A DNA stretch of 64,000 bases from JAFEDN01 sp965651935 (GTDB taxonomy: Bacteria; Pseudomonadota; Gammaproteobacteria; Coxiellales; Coxiellaceae), in the NCBI GenBank assembly GCA_965651935.1, contig CBFGTC010000005.1:1-64000 (forward strand). Direction: 5' to 3'. This document shows, in pieces, positions 8,241-18,200 of this stretch. Position 1 is the stretch's first letter; the number at the start of each line of letters is the position of its first letter. The position numbers were made by a program, and so were the translations under genes. The notes under the pieces were generated by a model that searched no databases, had not been told where the DNA came from, and was given only the letters and a program-made list of their open reading frames with translations.

Positions 8241-9251
8241 ATGATATTGGAAAATGTTTCGCTCAAATCTTACAATAGTTTCAGTATTGATGCTAAAGCC
8301 CGCTATTTTTGCGAAATTAATCATGTCGAACAATTAAAGGAGCTATTATCTAATCATTGCTGGAAAAAAATCCCCAAATTGATTTTAGGTGAAGGCAGTA
8401 ATATTCTTTTAACTCAAGATTTTGATGGTTTGGTCTTAAAAAATCGTATTAACGGCATAGAAAAAATTAAGGAAGACTCGGATCATGTGTGGGTTACGGC
8501 GGGGGCTGGTGAAAATTGGCATCACTTTGTGATGTATTGCATTGAAAATGGTTATGGCGGTGTTGAAAATCTATCTTTGATCCCCGGTACCGTAGGAGCA
8601 GCGCCCATGCAAAATATAGGGGCGTATGGTGTTGAGATCAATCAAGTTTTTGATAGTTTGACTGCCCTGAATATTGAGAATACGAAAACGCAGGTATTTC
8701 TGCACCAAGAATGTCAGTTTGGATATAGGGAAAGTATTTTTAAAAATCGGATCAAAAATCAATTTATTATCACGGATGTCACTTTTCGGTTAAGCAAAAA
8801 ACCACACTTTCATATCGAATATGGGGCTTTGAAGCAATTATTGAGTGGAAGGCCTGAGGAATTAAATATTAAAGTGATCAGTGACGCGGTGATTCAAATC
8901 CGGACCCAAAAATTGCCGGACCCTAAGGTGATTGGCAACGCGGGGAGTTTTTTTAAAAATCCGATTGTGCCCTCGGTGTATTTTGAAAAGTTAAGACAAC
9001 AATTTCCTGAAATTCCGCATTTCCCAGTGGATACCGTTTACTATAAAGTCCCTGCAGCGTGGTTGATAGAGCAGTGTCAATGGAAAGGGTATCGACAAGG
9101 CGATATTGGTGTACATCAGCATCATGCGCTGGTGCTAGTCAATTATGGCCAAGGAAAAGGGAAGGATCTTTATCAATTAGCGTTAGAAATTCAGCGATCC
9201 GTTTTAGAAAAGTTTTCGATTGAAATCTTGCCTGAAGTGAACATCATTTAG
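8241..9251 (+). CDS. murB: UDP-N-acetylenolpyruvoylglucosamine reductase MurB
   Basis: Cytoplasmic FAD enzyme that reduces UDP-GlcNAc-enolpyruvate to UDP-MurNAc in peptidoglycan synthesis. At 336 aa it is slightly long but normal for the type I (E. coli-like) class. Family motifs are LGEGSNILL for FAD binding near residue 50, SLIPGTVGAAPMQNIGAYG, the YRESIFK segment and NAGSFFKNP, which holds the catalytic serine. The C-terminal part ends with the conserved late glutamate in LEILPEV-like form (IEILPEV). It is separated from metF by 233 bases, in which a TATAGT-like -10 is visible near 8135, so it probably has its own promoter. It is convergent with the giant gene, 14 bases away. Confidence 0.96.
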   Translation: MILENVSLKSYNSFSIDAKARYFCEINHVEQLKELLSNHCWKKIPKLILGEGSNILLTQDFDGLVLKNRINGIEKIKEDSDHVWVTAGAGENWHHFVMYCIENGYGGVENLSLIPGTVGAAPMQNIGAYGVEINQVFDSLTALNIENTKTQVFLHQECQFGYRESIFKNRIKNQFIITDVTFRLSKKPHFHIEYGALKQLLSGRPEELNIKVISDAVIQIRTQKLPDPKVIGNAGSFFKNPIVPSVYFEKLRQQFPEIPHFPVDTVYYKVPAAWLIEQCQWKGYRQGDIGVHQHHALVLVNYGQGKGKDLYQLALEIQRSVLEKFSIEILPEVNII

Positions 9252-9265
9252 ACATTCACTCCCTT

Positions 9266-12200
9266 TTAAAGTGGACAATGCGCATAGACAATCGATTGTG
9301 GTGAAGCTAACATGGTTTCAATTTCATTATCGCTAAGATAATGACAATGATGATCAGGAGGAAGCGCAATATTAAAGAAACCAGTGATATTTGTACTTAA
9401 GTTTGGATGCTTTTCAACTATTGTTATTGCGATTTGATTCCCTTGATTGGCCGCTTGTTTGAACCAAAACGCGGCTTTTCTATGATCCTTCTCTACACCA
9501 CGCCCATAGAAATAACAAGAGGCCAAACCTAACTGCCCTATAGCATCACCCATTTTAGCGGACTCCATATACCATTTCATTTCCTCGGTATGATTTTGTC
9601 CCACTAGCTGCTTCCCTTCTGAATAATGATAAGCCAATAAATTTTGCATTTCAGCATTTCCTAAAGTTGCCGCCTCCTTGCACCATTGGACTGCTTGATC
9701 AGTTTGCTTAATCTCAATAAAGTGAAAAACTAAGTTAGCATAAGCCAGCAAATGACCTTGGAGTTGTGCAGCCACACAATATTTATAATCATTAGTCAGT
9801 AAAAATAAATTATACGCGGCGTCGGCAAAAAGCATTTCGGTAGCCATTGTAAAACATTTTTGTGCCAAATTACGATTAACCTCAATTATATTTAATACTC
9901 CTTTTTCATAAATTTTTCCTAAACGGTTGATAGCAGGAGGATAGTCTTTTGCCTCATTGTAGTATTGTATCGCCTGAGGGTAATTAAGTTCTAAATATTC
10001 CAGATATAAGCCCATATGAAATAGACTCTTTCTATTAGACTTATCTTGCGCTTGTTTTAAAAACCAATCATGACAGCCTTTAACAATTAAGAAGTACGAT
10101 TTGTAAAAATTTTTACGTCCTATTTCAGTTACCGCCTGTTTATTAAACCCATTGGCTATCATTATTCCGGCATATAAAAACGCAGGAGGGTAGTGCTTAT
10201 CCATTGCTTTACTCAATAAAACCCAGGCTTCATAATAACGCCAAGTCCAAAAATATCCGATTGCCTCATCACACTCTTTTTCACCAGGAATAAAATGGGA
10301 CTGTATGATATTAAGTTTTATAACTTCTTTCTCATTATGTATACGTAAAAATTCTGGATTTTCCGAGTTAAACGTATAGCCTATCTTGCTTCCTAATAAG
10401 AAAACGAAAGAAACACGATCGCCAGGTTGAGGTTTGTTTGTAAATGGATCTAACACAGTTGATATACTGATAGGTTGCTCTTGCTGTTTCATTTCAGTCG
10501 ATGAAAAGAAAGGTTTAATTAATTGCAAAGGATTGTTCAGTCTGGGGGTACTCATTTTTTCAAGTTGATTTTTCATTTCCTGATTTTGCAATTCAAGCAA
10601 CTTATTCTCAGCGTTTTTTAGCCCCTGTGCTGCGGCTTTTATATACCATTCGCAGGCTTTTTTCACATCTTTATTTACACCTTTGCCTAATTGATAACAG
10701 AGAGCAAGCCAAAATTGGGCTTCAGGATTTCCCATGGTTGCGACTTTGAGAAAGTACATAACTGATTTTGCAAAATTTTGTTTTACGCTAATTCCATTCA
10801 AGTAACAGAGTCCCAAATTGACGATTCCGTTAAGGTTGTTCTGGGTAGCTGACAAGCGATAAAATTTTACAGCTTGTTTTTCATTTTTCTTAACGCCAAT
10901 ACCGAAAGAATAACATCTTCCTATGTTAAATAACGCGCTATTACACCTATTATAGGCTGATGCGATATATAAAGAAAATGCCTGCTCCTTATCTTGTTTC
11001 AAATTACCAAGTCCATATTCGTACAATAAACCTAAACGTTGTTGCGCCAATCCGTGTTTTTGGGCGCTGGCGATTAAATAATATTCAGCCGCTTTAGATA
11101 AATTGAATTCAACGTATTCCTGGTACAAACCGGCATGATAATGGCCGTCGACAGAATTATTTTTATGCTCTGTGTCAAACCATTTAAAGTTGGCAAAAGC
11201 CAGATGAATGTAAGTTCTGGCTTTATCTATCTCTCCTTTGAGTTTATAAATCTGAGCAACATTGAATAATGACGGAGGATGCTCATGACATGGCAATCTT
11301 AAATATATTTGTAAAGCCAGCTCATGGAGACCATTTTGGTAATAAGAGTCGGCTAACTCAAAAAGAGTGGCGGAGAGTTTTATAGGGCTCGTTTTATTTT
11401 CAAGAGTTGAGGGTTCGGCAGAGACTAGCTTACTATCGCTAAATAGATTAGTGGGTATCATGTTCATCGGTAATATCTCTACCGTATCGTAACACCACCT
11501 TAATCTTTGGAAGTGATTTGTTCCATTAAATTCAATTTCAACTATCGATTCCCAATTTGGCGTTTCAAATAGCATTGGCGGGGTGTTCGGAGCAGGATGA
11601 TAAATGACGAGTACTTTAAAGATATGCGCTACAATCGCCAGTTCACTTGGCAAAAGCCAGGTTCGGTCACTACTGATAAATTGAGCATATTCTTTTTTAA
11701 TATCAGTGGTGATTAAAGTATTCCAGTCTAAATTAAAACCGGTTAGAGTTCGGTATTGGGTGAATTCATCATTTAAATCTTTCACAGAATAAATCAAAGC
11801 AAGCAAGGTGTTATCCTCTTGATTAAGCACATTATAAAATTTATCTTTTAATGGCTTTCCAGGAGGAAGAGTGTGACGCTCTTCGATATATTTCATGATA
11901 TCGGCATGTTGAATTAACATAGAGCTAAATTTCTGCCAAAGCGTAATGTTTAAAGATGATTTTTGATTTAAAAATTCCTCATACTCTTTCTTTAACAAGG
12001 CAAAATTTTTAGCATCGCTTCCAAGATTCATGCCTGACATCAGCAGTTCGAAAATCCCCTTTTGAATTAACTCCTTCATTTTATCATCCGGCTTATCGTC
12101 GGTAATTGCACGACACAAAGCTTGTCTTTTTTGATCCACGTCAAAGCATGTCAGATTATGTGTGGAAAAATTCCATTCTCCTAAAATTGAAGCAAAAGCA

Positions 12201-15200
12201 CAATTTCCATCCGCTAGAGTAGCGATAACCCGACAAGAAGGAATTAATAAAATATTTTGTGGCGACCTATCCAAAGTCTGGGATTCCGATTTAAAGTCTA
12301 AGACTGTGTTAGTGGCAAGACTATTTCTTTTCCTTTTTTTCTGGTTTCTCAAATCCAAATTATTGGATTTCTTAATTTCCTCATGGCGAAGTTTAATTAA
12401 ATTAATTAGATCATCTAAAGATTTTTCTTCATTGGCGCCCCAATTGTCATTCGGATGTAAGCTTTTATAATTTAAAATGTATTTCTGCCGTTGTTCTAAG
12501 AATGACAGACATTCAATTAGTTCATGATTCGTAATTTTCATGGGGAGCTCAGGAATATCTTGCGATTTAATATCGTTCAATTGACTCGTATCTAATACGC
12601 TGGCGAGTTTTAATTCTGCTTCTTGAGTCTGTTTACATACACTAAACTTGTTTCCCCGTCTGATTAAGATAGGCTTTCTTTGAAATGACTTCTGATCTTG
12701 CAAAATAGCGTGGATCTTGGCGGTAGATATTGTTTCGCGACCATGATTTGAAATATACACAAACTGATCTATATCCATTGGTATGGATGTTTCGTCAGCC
12801 GCTGAAACTGGGCAAATTTTAAAAAAGTGATCCAGCGAAATATATTTTTTTTCTTTTAACTCTGATCGCCAAGTCTGGATAGTAGAGTCATCATTTTGAT
12901 TAAAGTCATGATATAAAATCAAGCAAAGCTGGGATTGTGGGCAGCTATTTTTAACAGCTCGATATTTTAACTCATCTAGTAGATTCTCCACCATTTGATA
13001 ATGAATTTCCGCCATATATTCGTTAATATCGCAACCTAAACCCTCTTTAAGCATTTTTGCCGTATACAAATATGCAGGCATATAGTAATTATCACTGAGA
13101 TATTTAAATTTTTTAAAAGCTTTTTCAAATTTAGATTGTGAATAACGGGTTACTGCATCATTAAATATAGACAGAAAATTAATATATTTTTCATTTGGAT
13201 TGTCTGATAAGTGAGAAGATAATTCAGAGATCATTGACGACACTTTCTCTTGGCTCCATTTGGGGAAGCCATCCGTCACAGACAGAGGACGGCGCAAAAA
13301 GTGTTTATCTTCGGGACAAAAACCGGGCATCCAATTGGATGTGAAAGGCGTTATCTCTGTTAAACTCACATTGAATGGAATTCCATTCGCATGGGATAAT
13401 GCCGGTTTGGAAAATTTTTCAAAGCCGCCGGCATGCAATAAAGTACGAAACATCGGTAAGTGATCGCCCTTTAAAATAATTTCGGGTCGGCTTGACGGAA
13501 TTAGCTGAGTTAAATTTTGCCATAATAGCGTACTAAGCTGCATGATTCCCCTGTCAAGAAGAATTTCTAAGGTATAATAAACTTGAATGGCGAAATAAAA
13601 TTGTTTTGATAAGTTGATCATTTGCAGACGGGCTCGTAAGAGACTATTTTCCATGTGCTCAATGATCAAACAGTAAAGAAAAGTATCGCTTAGAATATTT
13701 AGTGAATTTTCCGGGCGAATCAGTGCAGTTTCCACGATTAATTTTTTTTCTGGATCAGGGACTGGCGGGAGAGATAAAGTCTTCACTTCCTGCGTCATAT
13801 TAGTTAAATGATTAATCGCCGAATTAAATTTCACCGCTAATTCAAATGGTTTGCTTCTGATTTTCTGCAATAATTTTTCTATTTTCTTTTGAACACGATC
13901 CGTCATCTCTTCGAATTCATAGCTCCAATCGGCGTCAACAATCATATTGAGTAGTTTATTAAATTCCATATTTGACAAAAAACTTTCAGGGATGTTTTGA
14001 AAGACAATATGCAATTTATCCTGTTGTTGGCCCATCTCCAAATGGGTCGCCAATATTCCCGAGGTAAATTCCTTAAAGCGCATGGATTCTTTATTTTCAG
14101 CTGAAAATACCCGATAAACATAGGAATATTGTTCAATCATATTTTCGGTGTAATTTATAGTATGTTCATCCAGAAAATAGGATTTATTTTGAATTTTAGT
14201 GGCTTCTTCCACGACAAATAAATTGAGTTCTAATTCTGTTTTACTCTTGGTTTGGAATTTCGGATTTAAATAAGTTATGATCTCTTGGTGCGCATTTTTC
14301 AGAATGTCATGAATCTTATTCAGCTGATGATCGTCAAGCTTATCTTCCGATAATGTATCTAAATAATTTTGCGTGGTTAGATCCATTTTTTGAGTCAATT
14401 GATCTTTATCCAAATGACTTAAAAATTCTTTAAGGACGGCCAACATGGACTGTTTATAGAGCATTCCTGCGGTTGATATTACTTTTTTGTGAGCCGGATA
14501 AAGCAGAGAAATTTTTTTCACTAAATAATCAAAATTAACTTGATCTAGGAGTAATTTCTGTCTTTTCCAAGACATTTCACTACCAGGAGACCAGTTATTT
14601 ATTTTGATGAATTTATTTCTGAATCCGGTTCCGGGAAGCGGCTGGATACTCTGAATTAATGATTGAACTGAAGCTTGCTTCAGTTCGTCACCAGTTAAGA
14701 GCTTGTATTTACGTGGATTCGGTTTGATCCGCAGATAAAATTCTTGTTCTCTTTGGGTGTCTAAGCTGGCGTTGGAATTAAATAAATCACGCAAAGAGCA
14801 GCGGTAATAACCGCTATAATGCATCAAAGTAACATAATCGGTCTCGGCATTAAAGCCGACGATTAGGGAGGCATGTTCATTAACTCCATTATTTTTTTGA
14901 GTGGGAAATCCATAAGCGTGATAAGTGGTATCGACCGCAAAAAAAGCCATTAACGGATGGTCATCCTCTAGACTTTTAATAATGTGATCTTTAAGCTCAA
15001 TCAGACTGGCGTAGCTGATTATTTCCGCTGAGTAGCCAATGGTGTTTAAAATCTGGGTTATTTGAGCGATTTCCAGTAATTCGCCTTGTTTAGAGCCATG
15101 TTGTTTTACAATTTGCCTTAATGATATTAGCGCTGATCCCGGGTACTTTTTGTGTAAGGAAATTGCGCTATAACCGAATTTAGCAGCATAATAGTGATCA

Positions 15201-18200
15201 AGCATGTTAATAGCTATGGTTTTGCAATTGCCGGCAGTTTGTCTTATTGGATCTATATCCAAAGTTTTATTGAATCTCTGTCTGCTAAGTAATTTAATGC
15301 TGGCGATATTAAGTGATAATTTCGCGTAATCCAGCGCATTTTTCCCGGTAGAATCACACAGGTCAAATTGAGCCTTAGTCTCTAATAGCAGTTCTATGAT
15401 TTCAGACCTGCCTTGTTTTGCCGCCAACATTAACGCGGTTTGACCTTGTTGATTCTGGGCATTGACTAGCGCCCCAAAACGCAATAGATTGTTGAATTCA
15501 TGCCATTTTGTGAACTCTTCTGAATCTATGGGTATATTTTTTTCAGTTTTTATATAACTCTCTAAAGACTCCAAATCTTCCAAATTCCATGTCTTTTCAC
15601 ATGTTCTAACCTTCAGATAATTCCAATCTTTCCAATGCCTGATCAAACTCATTAAGAGTAGCTCGTCATCGCTTCTGTAAAAGGGAGCATCAGCATGCTT
15701 TTTCACAGCATCGGAATAGTAGCATCTCTTGAATTCATTTATCTTTTTTAGGGATATCGTTTTGGGATAAAAAATATTGGCTAGCTTGTTCAAAAAATGG
15801 GGAGCAAATTGCTCTGATATATCGAATGCATTCATCAGGGTTGTCTTACTTGTTAAAAATGGATTAGCATTCGCTTCCAGTAAAATATCTACCATGGATT
15901 GCGAATTATTTTTTATTGCCATAACGAGGACAGGGATAGAATCTAAAATTTGATTAGCGCTAAGTCCATTCGATAGTAAAATTTTCAGTATTTCTATTTT
16001 ATTTTGGTTGACTATCTCTTTTAGAATTTTAAGCACATTATTATCTTTACTACGAGCCAAGTAGGAGAAGATTGGCCCACTAAAGCTTTTATCCTCTGAT
16101 AGGATAGTATCCAAAATATTCACTATTTTTTTATGGTAGAAGGCACTTCCGGGAAGCTGATTAAGCTTAGGGAATATTATCTGTAACAATAAATCAAAAA
16201 AATTTTTATTGTTAGCGATAATAGCATGGTGAAATATATTTTTTTTAAAATTATCTTCTATATCCAAACAAATTTCTATATCTGAGATCCATGTATCATC
16301 AGAAAAATGAGTATCGAAATCATAACCATCATCTAGATTATTTAAAATGGTTAAAGCATATATATATGTCTTATAATCAAAATCCTCAATCAAACACATT
16401 AAAAGTGATTTTCCATCCTGGTGACTGAATTGCTTTGTCAAAGTCATGAAATCATTATTATACAGATTATCCTCATCCTCATCCTGTTCTCGATGATAAA
16501 TCTTTGAATAAATCCTTAAATAATCCATAACAGAAGAGGTAAGACCTCTCTCGTTAAAATGATCAAATGCGTCACAACTTGCTTTTATTGATCCAACGAC
16601 ATGTGGTTTCGATTCATGACAAATAATAATTTTTTTAAATGGATTGAACTGATTCTGTACTAGATATTTAAAATATATTAAATCTGGATCTTTATTAGCG
16701 ACCAGATGAAGAAAATATATTTTTTCGTCATCTTCTAAATTTGGTAAATAAAAATCAAGATCAAGGCGGTGTACTTTTTTTGCTATGTAATAAACTACGT
16801 TTTCTAAAAATTCTAATCCATAAAATTCTTTCCCAATATCTAATATTGTCTTGATTTTTTCATTTAGTTCGGGGCTTCTCTGTATTAACTTTTGAGTATG
16901 ATCGGTAAAATCGTATAATAATGATTTGGCATCCATGCTCAACAATTTTCTACATATTTTTTCTGAAAATTTTTCGTTAAAAATAATTGTAAGTAGCTCT
17001 TTTATAAAATTGCTTTTAATTAATTTTTCTTGATTGTTTGATTTGATAAGATAATCTAAAAAATCATTATTTTGAAGATCTGTTAAATAAAACTGTGAAT
17101 CAAGTTTCGCTAAATATATCAGAAAATTAAAATTAGGATTTTCCGCGGCGTGGCTTAAGGCGTGTCTGCCATTATTATCAACTAAATTAATTATTTTTTC
17201 ATTTTTAGAAATCAAGTATCGAAACATCAAATAATTACTAGTCTTAATCGTATATATTAAAGTTGTGGCGCCTCCATTAAATCGGGGTTCAAGGTAATTT
17301 TCGTCATTTAATTCTAATTTAGCGAGGGATGGTATTGATTTTGCCCAATTTTTAATCGGTGAATTTCCCCATCTGTAGAAAGTCAGGTTTATAATAATGT
17401 TTCGAAAAAGAATATGTGGGAGAAAGTCCATCTTTTGGATAAAACTATGATCCTCTAGATTGCTGTGACAATTTAAATAGACCAAATCTTGAAAAAAGCG
17501 CTTATCTCTATTTCGGAGCGAATGATATATGGTTGGATATATGGTTGATTGATAATGATAATGACAAATATTAATAGCTTCACTGCATACAAAATTTTCT
17601 AAAATATATTTGAACATAAGATAATCTTTCATGTCCATAGCTGTGGTGAGCAACATTGTCCAATTATAAATTTTGTCATTAAAAAATTCTTTATATTCCT
17701 TTGGTAATTGTTTGAAAATATCGTAATTGGATGTTTTTTCTATCCATCCATGAATTGGCGAAATGCCGTATGTATTACGAATTATATCTGGGAATATTTT
17801 TTTATTTTTTTCTAAAAACAGATAATCTAATGCATCCAATTGATAATTATCTTGAATATAAGGATTGGCGCCAATTTTTAATAAGTGGTAGAAAAATTTA
17901 CTATTTTTTGTTTCAGCTGCATAACTTAATGCGGTTCGGCCTGTCTCATCAGTGATATTCTTGTCAATTACTCTACATAAAAGATAACTGAATACATAAA
18001 AATTCTCCACTATTATTGAAAGCATTAATAAATTTTTCCCTCCGGGAGTTTGATAGTTATAAAGTTTTTTTTCGTCGTGAGGAATTTCATCAATAATATC
18101 AAGAAAAACGTTATCGCTTAAAAATTCTGAAAAGTTGTTATCATTTTCCATTCTTTTCGTCTTTATCCATTTAAACAAAGGTGTAATGCTTCCAAATTCA

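Noticed and set aside
12162..12470. 102-codon plus-strand ORF within the giant gene
   Set aside because: It is antisense to the well-conserved OTU region and has no ribosome site or protein-like composition.
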